NCBI GenBank assembly: GCA_033026295.1
Contig: CM065188.1
Span: 1,178,001 to 1,242,000 of the forward strand
DNA from: Channa striata
Lineage: Eukaryota > Chordata > Actinopteri > Anabantiformes > Channidae
Length of the DNA stretch: 64,000 nucleotides
Direction: 5' to 3'
The notes below the pieces were generated by a model that saw only the letters and a list, made by a program, of their open reading frames with translations, did no database searches and had not been told where the DNA came from. The first letter of the stretch is position 1, and each line of letters opens with the position of its first letter. A program made the position numbers and the translations under genes. This document shows, piece by piece, positions 11,064-24,000 of the stretch.

Positions 11064-13085
11064 GTTACTTTCTTTTGGTTTCTTTACTTTTCTCATTTGT
11101 ACTTATTAGTTTCACCTGTCTTCCCATTTATTTAAACCTTGCACTTTTTGGACATTGGTCTCTTTACTGTTTGTTTCTTTTGTTCTGTTAAAGTTTAGAT
11201 GTTGGTTCTCATTGCTTAGAGTGTTTGCACTTTTTTTTTGGACATTGGTGCACTCTTCCTGTCCACCGTCAGGGAGGACGTGCCATCTGCCTTGACCGGT
11301 TGGGCAGATGTGGAAAGTGGAGAGAGTAAAGAACAGAGCAACAAAAGTTGGAATTTAGAGTCCCCCAGCAGTCTTTCTTTAACCAACTATTTCTTTTGGT
11401 TTGAGCCTAGTCTTTTTAGCTTGATAGCTTTCTCCCATTCTATTTTTGGAAATTCTGGGAACCACTGGCCTGCATTTTATGATTTGTACTAAGAGATCTT
11501 TTTTGTTTCTTTATAGGTAAGAAGAAGGGTTTTAAATTTCTGCATTTTTGGACATTGGTGAAACTCTTCCAGTCCACCGCAGCATTTTGGTTTAAGTGCC
11601 GCTCTTTCTGTTTTAGTTTGGGGAAATCTTTGAAATACATGTTTATCCTGGTTTTATTTTCTGTATTTCTTTCTGCTTTCCTTTTGTGTTTATTTTAGTT
11701 ATTAGTTCAATTCCTGTTGGTCTGTTCTGTTAAAGTTTAGAGTTGGTTACTTGTGTTTCCCTTGTTTTAGTTCTACATTGCTTAGAGTGTTTGTTAGTGC
11801 TTTTCCTTTTTGGTTCAGTTTTTTATTATTTTCTAGACTCATTAGGTTATTTTTGTCAGGTTTTATTTTCCTTAGTTTTACTCCTTTTATTTCTTTGTCA
11901 CTATTTAGTCCCTATGCCTGGTTAGTTTAGTTCTGTAATTAGGTTTGTTCTAGCAGAACTAGTATAGAGACAAGTCCGTTATCTGAAGCCAGAAGAAGAT
12001 CATTGGTGACTGTCCTGTTTATTCTTCAAACAAGTTTTTTCTTCAGTTCTTAATCTATTTCAGACTTGGTTTTTAAGTAGAGGTTTGATTACAGCTATCT
12101 TATAAGCCTTTGGTACATATCCCTTAGTTTTTATTTTGTAATATTTGTTCCTGTAGCTTGTCTAGTTTAAGATTTGTATGTTTCTTGTCCTCCCCTTTTG
12201 GTCTTTTCCAGGCTATTCTTGTGAATGAGTGGAACGCCATTCTAGTTTGTGAATGCTTTAAATTGCAGGTGTGAGCTATACCATGGAGATCGCCTATTCA
12301 GAATTTGTCCCTTCTTTTTGTCTATCATAATTAGTTTAAGATGCAGTTAATGTGTCCATTTTTAAATTTGTTCACAATTTGAAGCAAAATCCTTTCTAGA
12401 GAGTTGAGAGTTTTAGTTTTTATTTAAATTATTATTATTTTACACCCCATCTGACACATGGCTTAAGTTGAGGGCATGCATGTACAGTATTATCTACATC
12501 CTGTTGGTCAAGACGACAATAAACTGCCATGATAAACATGAGTGACCAAATATTAGTCAAAGGAAGTAAAAACTTATATATATATAATACACATCTGTCA
12601 GTCATTTTACAGAGGAGTTTAAGAATATTTTTCACTGACTTTGATCAATTTATAAAGAAATGTGTTTATCATGGAGCCAAGTTAGTTTCATTTCCTGTAG
12701 TATTTAAATGATTTTACAATCAAAAATGCATTTTGTACATTTGTCTTCTATTTCAACAGTTTAAAGATGTCCAAAAACCTGTGGATAACTTAACAAATCA
12801 GACATGAAACACATACATTAGTGCTGGTGTTCCAAGACTTTTTGATCTGGAAAACTGTATGAGAAAACAGAATCATCAGAAAAAAAGGTTTTCTTTCCTT
12901 CTGCATGAATAATGATCTTACTGTTTCCAGGGGTCCAGGGTAACATTGGACTATGGCGCTGGCGTCTCTAAACGTTTCTGACGGAAATTGTCCCTTTGTC
13001 TAGTTTAAGATTTTATGTTTCTTGTCCTCCCCCTTTTGGAGAGCACCGTTTTTATTTAAATTATTTTATTTTACACCCATTACAA
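11064..13085. repeat. T-rich repeat with internal duplications, flank of the RTE insertion
   Basis: This T-rich, gene-free DNA is the continuation of the sequence at 7730-7852 that the RTE interrupted. It contains duplicated blocks. GGACATTGGT followed by CTCTTCCxGTCCACCG occurs at 11241 and 11550. TTCTGTTAAAGTTTAGA with ATTGCTTAGAGTGTTTG occurs at about 11183-11230 and 11724-11792. GTCTAGTTTAAGATT with GTTTCTTGTCCTCCCC occurs at 12160 and 12998. TTTTTATTTAAATTATT with TTTTACACCC occurs at 12416 and 13048. The texture resembles a degraded LTR or non-coding element, but neither ends nor family could be identified. Confidence 0.5.
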
Positions 13086-13286
13086 TATTCATTATTTCTT
13101 TTCACAAAAAAGAAGTCAGAGATCAGGGAATTCAGGGGGTGGGCTTAAACTAGGGTTTGGAGTAAGAGCCAATGTGATAGAAAATATCCCTGTCGAAGAG
13201 AGCAGACGAAGATTCTGCTAAATGTGGAGGTTGAGAGATAGGAATAAGACAAATAAGATTCAGATGGTAAATCTGGTAAACCAGAT

Positions 13287-13525
13287 TGAAATGGTAAATG
13301 GTCTGCACTTCTATTTTGCTTTTTTATACCCGTACTGGTACTTGAAGCAGCATAAAGCGACACCAACAGGAACCCATTCACACTCACAGTCACACACATA
13401 GTCATACACTGATGGCCAACACTCACCGGCAGCAGCTAAGTGGGGGTTCAGTGTCTTGCTTAAGGACACTTCCACATGTAACCGGAGGAGCCAGGGGTTG
13501 GACCATTAACTGTAGGATTGTGACA
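13287..13525 (+). repeat. Teleost 'AAATGGTAAATGG' interspersed repeat (copy 1)
   Basis: It begins AAATGGTAAATGGTCTGCAC, contains CATTCACACTCACAGTCACA and GGGGTTCAGTGTCTTGCTTA with AGGACACTTCCACATGTAAC, and ends AACTGTAGGATTGTG. The copies at 27836 and 63662 share the same modules in the same order, which identifies a dispersed family. Its transposition class is not evident from sequence. Confidence 0.75.
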
Positions 13526-14850
13526 TATAAAGGCTGTGACCAGAGCAGACGGGTCTATAGGTGAATGTGAGAAGAAAGACTAAGAATATTTTGAAGGATG
13601 TGTTTGCGGGCAGAGTTGTTTTTAAGGGAAGAGCAGGAAGAGTTGCTGACAGAGGTTGGAGTTGGATGTTTGCCAGAATCTGTGAGTGGGTCTGACTGGG
13701 TCCCGTGGTGGATGTTGACATCAGAGGGTGGAAGAAGTTGTTTTTGTCCCGGGAGACGATCTGTGAGGAGGCTGATTGAACAGTTGGTGCAGTGCACTAC
13801 TGCTTTGGAAACAAACGAAATGACTTTAAGTGTTTCTGTGATTTCACTGTCTGCTGTGTGTATGCTGTTTTCCCTTTACGATTTGGCCCAGTTCCAAAAT
13901 CTGCAGATGAAGCTGGCCTCTGTTGTACCAACAGGGAGAAGAAGAATCACAAATGAAATAATAATTGTGCATACAAAAACATATACAGAACAACTTAGAG
14001 CTTCACTTGGATATCTTGGAAACTTTGATGACTATATAAAATTTATTTTGAATTTCCCAGGTGATTAGATTTGTGAGTTCCCGACTATTTTTCAAGCAAT
14101 ATTTACTTTCTCTACACTGTCATTATTTTCCTCTGGCATTCCAATTTTTGTTTTATGCATTTATGACTTCCCAATATCAAAATCGACTCTCTATGGAGGA
14201 TCTGTGGATTGTGGAGGACAGGAGTGATTTGTGACTTGTCAGACAAACTAAATTATATGGTTTCACTTGTATTAAAATCAGAGCCACTTTCCTCGTACTA
14301 CTGTTGGTGGGACACTGTAGTTAGCTGGGCAGACCCTCTCTGATGCGAACTGATATGAATTTATTGATACTCACTCCACTCAGCAGTTGTGTATCATTTA
14401 AAGCAGTGGAACTTAGTTGTGGGGGGTTTGGGAAGATGAGACAGCCGACAGATCCGCCCGTGACATGGTGGACTAAGGCTTCGAGATCAAGTCTATCTCA
14501 GGAGGGGCAGAGGCTCCACTGTGGGTAGTTTATCTACCTTATAGGTTCATAATCTACAGGCCTATACGCCCTTCAGATGGGACTATCGTTTACGATCATT
14601 GGATATCATTTCATCTTTTTTTTTTTTATTAAATGTCACCGTTATACTTCAGTAACTTGCAAATCATGTGTCTCATGTCCCGTAGACGCCAGTCTGTCTC
14701 AGTAAAAGATTTTGCTCTTGAGTAAGAGTAAAAGTAAAGGAATACAAATCATTTTTCATGAGTCTTTTGTGTTTTTTTATGCTGCACAACCAAAGAAAAA
14801 CGCGACAGAGCTGACACTGCTCCAGAAGATGGCAGTACCGCAAAGTGGTG
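13526..14850. other. Intergenic spacer upstream of SMG1 with one unrecognised ORF
   Basis: A 156-codon open frame runs at 13598-14068 on the + strand, the longest non-repetitive non-SMG1 frame upstream of the gene. It has a Glu/Leu-rich start and a hydrophobic stretch SVSVISLSAVCMLFSL near residue 80. It shows no family motif I recognise and ends at CCAGGTGATTAG, which could also be a donor. It may be a chance frame or a remnant of a mobile element. The rest of the interval shows nothing recognisable. Confidence 0.3.
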
Positions 14851-15000
14851 GATGCCAAGTGACGTAAAACCCTATCGAAGAAGAGACACTACCGTAAGCT
14901 AGGTTTAACGACGAACTGCTAACACACTTCTGAGACTTCACAATACCTAAAAGTTACCAGTTACCCTACGGAGCGGCACGCTTACCGCTGCTGGCGGGTC

Positions 15001-15021
15001 ATGCAGCTCTGTAGAAGGTAA
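15001..15021 (+). promoter_or_regulatory. Upstream ORF of six codons overlapping the SMG1 start
   Basis: An ATG at 15001 opens a six-codon frame (MQLCRR) whose TAA stop occupies 15019-15021. The final A of that stop is also the A of the SMG1 ATG, so the junction reads TAATG. If the mRNA starts upstream of 15001, ribosomes would meet this frame first, which permits termination-reinitiation or repression of SMG1. It is only relevant if it is transcribed; the start site is unknown. Confidence 0.5.
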
Positions 15022-15097
15022 TGAGCCGTAAAGCCCCGGGGTCTCGGCTCAGCGGCGCCCACAAACTGCAGCCACACTGGAATGACTGGCAGACCAG
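15021..15097 (+). CDS. smg1: SMG1 coding exon 1 (residues 1-25)
   Basis: The exon begins MSRKAPGSRLSG and ends WNDWQT plus the first two bases of an Arg codon, matching the SMG1 N terminus (MSRRAPGSRLS...WNDWQPR in mammals). An in-frame TAG at 15012-15014 just upstream and a G at -3 support this ATG. The donor is GTTGGT. It is shorter than the mammalian exon because a glycine-rich stretch is reduced. Confidence 0.93.
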
Positions 15098-18000
15098 GTT
15101 GGTATTTGGCTACACGGGAGGCTGGTTGAAATAAATCGGTGTGACTCCTTGGGCCCGTTGCGTTACGTTGTGGCCACATGGAAGCGGAACACTGGCGGCG
15201 TCTCTCTGCCATAAAAGTGAACGGCAGTAAATTGTCCGGGCGTGTTGTCTGCTGAGCCGTAACACTGCAATAGCTCGTGACGCAATAGACGGAGTCAAAA
15301 GCTTTAGCGTTAACGAGCTCGTGTCGTTAGCTTTAGCTGGGTTTGTTTAGAAAGCCATTCTGCTGCTAGCTTGGTTAAACTCTAAGCATTTGGAAACATG
15401 CGATACAATCACAGTTCCTCATCAGCCAAATGATGAACCGCGTACGTGACTTTAAGTGAATGAAACCGCGTTTTTACCGTAGCTAATGTTTTCGGGCTTC
15501 GGGGTTTGAGTGGTTAGCATTAGCTACTACGGTAGCTGCTGTTCGCGCTGGCTATCGGTAGTTAGCTAGCTAGCAAGGGAAAGACGCCACCCTTCTGTAA
15601 CGTTATCAACTTTCCAAATAAGTTCCGGGAATATTTCTTAAACATTTAGATGGCAATGAACAATGCCAAACAAATAACTGCTAGTCAACACGGCAACACG
15701 CGAAGCATTAGAGTCAACATTGTCTCATTTCATGACATAACGTTACATTTAACCCGCTGTAGCGAGGCTGTGACTGCTCGGCAAAATGTAAATATCTAAT
15801 TATTTGGTAGCATTAACGTGCGATATGAATTGCACTGTTAAAAAACACGTGGTTGCTCTTTCCCAAATGTTGACACAGTTTCCAAACATGGAAACTCAAA
15901 AAAGTCATTTATAACCCGAACAAACTGTGGCTACTGTTATGAGTTAACTAATCACTAGGTATTGCCTCCTGGCAAACACTTAATATATAAAATATAAGGA
16001 TCTAAATCTTAACATTACAGATCCTCATTTAGTTAACCAGTTAACCATCCTTGAGATAAAATAAGTTTTGTTTGTCACGTGCAGTTATACATAGTACAAT
16101 GTCCAGTGTACATGTGCTGGTGCACCTGCATCCATTTACAAGGTAGGACAGAAACAGAAACAAAATCAAAAAAAGAAAAACACAGAATAGAAACCGAAGG
16201 TCAAAGTCAGAGTCTGTATGTTATGAATATGTTATTCTCCATGTTCATTAAAAGTGAAAAATATGCAGGATATGTGTATAAACATGCATGTACCCATGCT
16301 TACATACACATATACATCTACCCATATATATATACAAATAAATATCTACATACATATGCGTAAACACACACACTCATACCTCCATATGCATGTGCATGTA
16401 CCTATTTGTATACATGTATTTACACATACATAAGTGTATATACACACATACACGTACATATGTACACACACATACATACACCCTAGCACACCAGAGATTT
16501 AGATATGTATAGAGTATACAGAGCTCTGATTAGACCAGATTTATTTGATGGCTCTGAGTTGAGCAGGCGGATGGCTTTGGGGAGGAATCTGTTCTTCATC
16601 AGTCCTGGTCCTCAGACAGCAGTAATGCCGCCCTAATGGGAGTAGTAAGAAGAGAGAGTGACTAGGGTCTGTGGGTTGATTAAGGATCTTCTTAGCCCTT
16701 AACCTGCAGCGTTTGGTGTAGATGTCCTGCAGATTAGGCTGAATGGACCACCTTGCCTCTTTGTTGTGCGAAATCAGTCCGAGTACCACGGTTTTGTCAG
16801 CAAACTTTATAAAATGATGTTGGAATCTGAGGTGGCTTCACAATCATAGGTGTACAATGAGTGCAGCAGAGGGCTGAGCACACAGCCCTCGGGGGATCCA
16901 GTATTAAGGATGAGGAGGGGTGAGGTGTGGTTGCCCAGCTGTACTACTTTTGATCTAATGGTCAAGAAGCTATGGACCCACCTGCACAATGAGGGGTTCA
17001 GGCCCAGGTCATACAGTTTGGAGACCAATCTGGAGGGGACTAAGGTCTTAAATGCTGAGCTATAGTCAACAAACAGCAATCTCACAGAGTTTCCCTTGCC
17101 AGTATCCACATGGGAGAGGGTCTTATGGAGGAGGAACGCTACAGCATCATCAGTGGATCTAACTCTTGATTGTTAGACACATTCTCTTCAGGCATTATAT
17201 CAACTTTCTGTCAACCTTTTTCATTTTGACTAGCTACTTTGTGGAACAGCCACTGAGTTTACTTTGAGTGCTGTGAACACTTCATTATACATAATAGGGG
17301 CTGGCAAGATCAGTGGATTCACTTCAAAATTCCACATCAATTACACATGTTATCTGATTTGGTTACCTTAACAAGCTATTTGATCAAAACATGGAAGGGC
17401 CTGATTAACAAATATGATTTGCAGCATTGATGTGACATCATTGAGAGTAAGGAGCCTTTAATACATAATGAGATTCATACAGGCAGAAGTCTTAGTCCAC
17501 CCTTTAATTACATGTGAATTTAATGGACCCTATGCTGTGACATTGAGTTTAAAGAGACAGTTATAACCAGACAATACATATAACTTAAAACAATTTTCAG
17601 ATTTTTATTTTTGATTTCATACTTGATCCACCAACAGGTGTAGGGATACCTACAGCTAGTGCCTGTCTTTTTGAATAGTTATTTATTTAAAGATCTGGCA
17701 AAACTAGAAATTATTGATAATTAAAATATTTCATTTGATTATTTTAATTTAACCAGGTAAAAAGACCAATTATTATAATAATACATTTTTTCAATGATGA
17801 TCTGACCAAGAAGGTGGCGTATTTAAAAAAAACACAGTACAATAAAGTAAAAAAAAAGTTTAAAATAGAAAAAACATCAAGCACAAAAGACAAAGCAAAA
17901 TAAAAACAATCACTAAAAACCAGAGCAGGAAGTGAATCAGCACCAAGACAAAGATGTTCAACAAAAGGGTATGGTCACCTGTATCAAAGGTTTTTATTAG

Positions 18001-21000
18001 ATCTATCCACAGCTAAACCATAGCGATTCTTATCAAATGCAAAGCTAATGTCATCTAAAACCTTGGGGTTAAGAATGTTCTAATTGTCCAGGTGTAGCTT
18101 CAACTGTTTGGGCACAATTCAACAAGTGCAGATTGTTTTGAAATTGGTTTATAGTGATTTAGATTTGACGGCTCTCCAGATTTAAGCAATGGTTTGACAT
18201 CGGCTTGAGGGGAATTGACCAGTTGAAAGAGTTTTGCAATAATTTTTGCAGCCAGTTTAATATATTGATTAATATAGATCAAGAACGTCTGGACCAGCAG
18301 CTTTTTTAGAATCCAAGCCCTGGTAACAGTAACAGTGAATGAAACAGTGAAGGCAAAGCTAGATACCTGCTGAGAGAAGCTTATAGAAACATTTATTGAA
18401 TAGATGTGATGGTTCTTCAAACATGTGGCCAGCCTTTTTCAAAAGTGTATTGAAGGCATTTTTTATGACTACTTTTTTAGAAATATTGAAATTTTTAACA
18501 CTCAGTTGTTGAAGAGGGCATGAGACGGTTTTATTTTGAAGTAAGTTGACAGTTTCCAAAATTCCAAGTAATCATTTATACTATCAGCTGTTATGGACAA
18601 GTGTTATACGGCTTTAGATTTCAGGATTAAGGCATTTATTCCTGAGTGAGCAGAAGGTCAACCAGTCATCTGCAGCACCTGTCTTTCTAGCTAGGGACCA
18701 CTGTTTGATGCATATTTTGTTTAGAGCTCCAAGTTCTTTGGAGAACCATGGATTGTCCCTATTTTTTATTCTGTCTTTTCTGAATGATGCACTTTTAGTA
18801 ACAGTCACTATTTGGACAGCCAACTGCTTAGGAATTGTTATGGAATGAAGCAGTGAGTAGTAAACCTTTTCAAGCCCTGTCCTTCCATCAGTCCAAAACA
18901 ACTGATATCCAGATATGTGGATGTCTTTGTTTTGGAGGTCTTTAAACAGGTTATTTTGGAAATAAGAAATCAAGTTTACAATATTATGACATTTTGCGGG
19001 AGGCTCCTAGAATTAATACAAAGAAATCCTAAACCCTCAAAATCAATTTGTGTTGAAAGATGTAGGCAGTCGGTAAGAAAATCAAAAACTGGACCAAGGT
19101 TGCTAAAAACCTTTCCAGATATCAGCAGGAATATCAAGATGAATAGTCTAGGTGTGTGTTTTTTAAAAGAAGCAATAAAATAAGAGTTCTCTTTGCGGGA
19201 GACATAACAACAGCCAAACCTGTGCAAGTAAAAGATTCAAAGACTACTTATGAAGGAGGACGTGCATATTTCAGACTCACTGTGAGATAAAAGGTGCAGT
19301 TATAGGCTGGCGGTAATATCTGTCCACAGGATGTTCCTCCAAGGCAATCCGAAAAACTCTAAATGAACATCGTTTTAAGGAAGAGTTGTTGGCAGGCACA
19401 GTGACCATTGTGATACTGTTAGATACCACACTGTAGAATGACAGAGAAAAACTCCCCTTTGATTTACCGCTCAGGGTTCTGGTGTCCAGCGGGTCCAATT
19501 GTAGCACAGTCTGACAAAGCCCAGATACCAGGCAAGCTGCTGCTCCACTTCAAGAGAAAACAGTGTACTTACATTAGAGGAGTGAGCCTTTGGTGTTGAT
19601 TCCATAACGGTCTTGAACCACGCGGTGGCTCTACAAAACAGCAATGACAGTGTTCCTCAGTCCGCTGAAACCTCCTGTGTAAAGGCCAGCCTGGACCGCT
19701 GGTGAAGTCACAGAACGAGGTGTAGCTTCTCCGCCAAGTATAGCAAGGAGATAACCCAGTTGGTTGGAGATCACCACACACCGGAGCAAATTGAAGGCAA
19801 ACAACGAGTCTGCGAAATAAGCATTATGAAAAATTAAATGATCAATTCGTGGCAGATTTTGTAAAATTGTCAAAACTTAAGTGAATTTTAAACTTTTAAA
19901 AACCTATAAGGCACATAAAACGTAGGGACAGAAACACACAGACAAAAACGTGCCACCATCTTCCCTGAATTATCAGGGAAGGGATTTGAAACAATAGATG
20001 GTGTTTTATTGATACAGAGAAAAAACATGTTTACTACTAAATAACACTGCTGTGGTAGTTTAACATAAGATAACTTAAGTAAAGGAGGCTTAAAGACCGG
20101 TAATGCACCTTTCAGTTCTGTTTTAACCAGATATGGCAAACGATTAGCAATATGAGAAGCTTCTCCATTAATATTTTTTACACCTTGATAACAAAAAAGA
20201 TAATCGGCCGTACTCTCACAAGTTTGACTGGCAGGCTGCAGCTTATCTTTGTAAAAGTTGTTGAAGACACTTGGAAAAAATATTTACAAAGCTGATGTAA
20301 GTTGCATTACCTGACAGATACAGTATGTTAGACAAATCTTTTGTACCATGGATTTATATTATTAATTTTTCATTAGGTTAATGTGAAGTTTGTGTAAAGG
20401 AGTACAACAACATAATATAAAAAATAAAATGACACAGTCTCTGGGTTACCTGGAACAAGTGATTGTGGACACTTCAAGATCAAACACGTTGCATGCAGCT
20501 CTCCAATAAAAAAAGTTTTTAAATGTAGTTCCAGAAATGGAGAATCAAAATCTGGAGGTCAGTGTCGACACAAGATGAAATCACAAATATTACCATGACA
20601 TCACCTCTGCTATATTTTATTTTCAGTATGCAACATTGTCCTTAAGAGGTTTAGTCATCATTCCTGTTAGTTATAATAACTTTACTTACAAACTTATTTT
20701 TACAAACTATTTTTAATGTCAGCCAAAACTGGTCGGACTGGTTTTAAACAAAAATTTGGTTTGAACACATTATTGAAAATATTTATTTAGTAAAGCAGAG
20801 GACCGTACATTGACTGCCAACAATTATGCCTAGTTCTAGTGCTTATGTAGGTATAGTTACAGTTCATAATTCTCATAATTAAAAATATTTTAAATTAGGC
20901 ATCTGCATACAACATCACCACTTCTTTTTCTGCTTAAGACGTTTAAGTGAAAGTTTATTTTTGCCTTTCAGTGTTCCGATTACTCAATTGATAATCAATA

Positions 21001-24000
21001 TGAATAAATATTACTAGAAGTTAATTCAAGATATGACTTATTGACCTCTCTGTGTGTCTATATGTTCAGAGAGGACAGTGTGTCATCCAGCCAGGACAGA
21101 GTGAACTCCAGAGAGCTTGGTTCAGGAGCATTGTACGACGTGTTGCCCTCCAGCTGCCCTGAACAACCAGCGGTGCCCAGCGATGCCTACATTGCTGCAG
21201 ATACACACCAGGAAGAGGGTTAGTGCGTCTTTAAGCTTTGGAAATTCAAACAGAAACTTTGAATTTATTTCTTTTGAAAAAGGCTGTTAGCATGGCATGT
21301 ACCAGTATTTTCATAGTTGCAGTAGTGTTTTGTATGAGATGTCTTTGATTGCTGGCTGTTTTATCCACCATGTAAAATAAGACTACTATTACTTCTCTTT
21401 CGGCTTTTCCCATCAGGGGTCGCCACAGCGAATCCTCCCTTTCCACCTTACTTTATCCGGGGCATCTTCCTCTCTGACACCAGCCTACCTCATACATATT
21501 TCCAACAATTACAGAAGTTCACGTTCAAAACTAAAGGTTGACCTACTTGATTTAGTAATAAATAAATATATCTTCTCAAAAAAGAATAATTTTCTCTATG
21601 GTAAAAATTAACAAACTAATCGTTTCTGCTGGTACTTCTGCTTGCAATATTAACGTATATCGGCTATTGCCTATGTATTGCCTCCATGAAAAAAACATTT
21701 ACATGCTTTATTGTCTAACATGAGACAATATATGACTGTCTTGAGTTTTTATAGCTGCCAGCTATATAAATAGATCCAGGGTTTGTCATCAATATTGGCC
21801 AACCTGCCAATTGTAGCTGTTTGAATATTTATCTGTATCATAAACTTGAGCTAGTCATTAAAGTGGACATTTCTTCTCTTCTTGTTGTAAATGGATTTAC
21901 AACAGGAAATTGATTTTTCTTTGTGCATGGGGTTCATGTTAAAGAAACTCAAGCGTAGAAGAAACCTCTGTTTCTGTGAGTCTGCTGTGTCTTACAGTTC
22001 AGTCAATGGGGAGTGTGGAAAAGAGGTGAAGAGGCGAGTGCAGGCAGGTTGGAATGGGTGGAGGAAAGTGTCAGGAGTGTTGTGTGACAGAAGAGTGTCA
22101 GCAAGACTCAAAGGAAAGGTGTACAGGACAGTAGTGAGACCAGCTCTGCTCTATGGGTTAGAGACAGTAGCAGTGAGAAAGAGACAAGAGGCAGAGATGG
22201 AAGCAGCAGAGATGAAGATGTTGAGGTTCTACTTAGGAGTGACAAGGTTGGACAGAATTAGGAACGAGTTCATCAGAGGGACAGCACACGTTGCCTGTGT
22301 TAGCAACAAAGTCAGAGAGGCCAGATTGAGATGGTTTGGACATGTGCAGAGGAGGGATAGTGAATATATTGGTAGAAGGATGTTGGAGATGGAGCTGCCA
22401 GGTAAGAGGGCGAGAGGACAACCAAGGAGGAGATATATGGATGTTCTAACAGAGGACATGAGGTCAGCTGGTGTCAGAGAGGAAGATGCCCAGGATAGAG
22501 TAAAGTGGAAAAGGATGATTCGCTGTGGCGACCCCTGATGGGAAAAGCCGAAAGAGTAGTAGACTGATTGTAGGGTGTACAGTGCTGAATATGTGAAGGG
22601 TGTCACTCATGGTTGGGATTTTCTACCCCTGTGATGTATGCCCACTTTCAAAGTGTCTCAAAATTGTGCCTGGTGAAAATGCTTTCCCAACTTTTCTTTT
22701 TGAGGATATTGAAAATAATTGCTTCATTTTCAGTTTGTATCCATTGCTTGGAGCTAGAGTAACCTGATTCAACAGCGACGTTAAAACTTGCAGATCAAAA
22801 TTTGCCAACAATTGCATTTATGTGGTATAATGAAAAAAATAGGATCATGTTTTCTCATTTTAACTTGGTAAACTGCAAATGCTAGTTTTTACTTCTTAAT
22901 CCTACTTCTCTGAGCAAATATTGTTTATGGGATAGGCTAACAAACTTTAACAGCGCTTTACCATATGAAATGGTCGTAAAATCTTGCTCACCATTTGGAG
23001 ACGTCACGACACTAGGAAAACTGAAGCGTGATATGTCTCAAAAAAATAATCACAATACCAGAGACGGAGTTGTTTTCAAACAAAAAGGACAGTGCTCAGA
23101 TAATGTACATGTTTATTATACCCTAAATGTTAACAGTAGGTTACGTCTGTTTTAGAAAGTAAGTGCCTTATAAGCACAGCCAACTGTCAAACATCATAAA
23201 TTCGAAATGTCCTGTTTTTGTATAAGCTGAAAACATGGACACGTTGTTAATAGTACGTTTAACTTTCATGTAAGTTTTTACATGAGTCTCTACTTTGATT
23301 TAAATCTATTTACACAAATCACTTCGTACAAGCAGCCTAAAGTCTACCCATTGCATACGAGCTGTCACCGCAGAATCTGGCACATTCTCTTTCCTCTATG
23401 TACAAAGTTGAATCTTACAGAAACACCTGTTTTCATTGAGGCTTCAGTGCAGACGTGTTCATAGTCTTTCTCAATGAAACCAGTATGACTGTGAAAGTTC
23501 ACGCATTTTTATTGTGCTAGCAACATTTCATGTTTCTTTCAGATCACTTACTCTTTAATAATTCTCATTCTTATCTGTGTAAAACACAAAGTGGATCTCA
23601 ACTTGAGAGAGTCATCAGACTTTTGTTTTACAAGTACTAGTACTTCCAAGTTTTTTTTCCTCCCCACCATGTTTGTATTTCTTCTTTGCTGCCAGTTGCA
23701 ATTGTCGTTCATCTGTCTCCACAGTGCCTGCTTCAATAAGGAAAATGTTTCACTCTGATCAATTTTATGGGTTGCTCAGTATTTTTGATAGCAGCGGATT
23801 AATTATGTCTGACAATTGGATAAATCATGAGATATAGAGAAAATGAATGCCCCATCCTTATGTGTAGTGTGTTTTGCTCGTAAATCTTGTCTTCTCAGTT
23901 TAGTCTTTTACCTTGTATAATGTCAGTTGCCTTTATATAGACATAGGAACTTATGAATTTAGCACAGTAAGTGTATTGATTTTTAAAACATTAAGCATAA

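Larger units (their letters stand above)
14940..15310 (+). promoter_or_regulatory. CpG-rich SMG1 5' end (probable promoter and 5' UTR)
   Basis: This stretch is clearly richer in C, G and CpG than its AT-rich surroundings and spans the SMG1 first coding exon. No TATA box stands out, as is usual for a housekeeping NMD factor with a CpG-rich promoter. The transcription start cannot be read from sequence alone; it is inferred to lie somewhere between about 14850 and 15000. On the minus strand open frames also cross this segment, probably only because of its base composition. Confidence 0.55.

Noticed and set aside
14982..15298. Minus-strand frames beginning MTPSIASRAIAVLRLSRQ and MAERRRQC, considered as a divergent gene
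   Set aside because: They overlap SMG1 exon 1 and the CpG-rich region. No downstream exon could be found on the minus strand, and SMG1 explains the conserved sequence.
16541..17109. A reverse transcriptase gene in SMG1 intron 1
   Set aside because: It is a truncated L2-like LINE with a mutated active-site box and internal deletion, so not a working gene.
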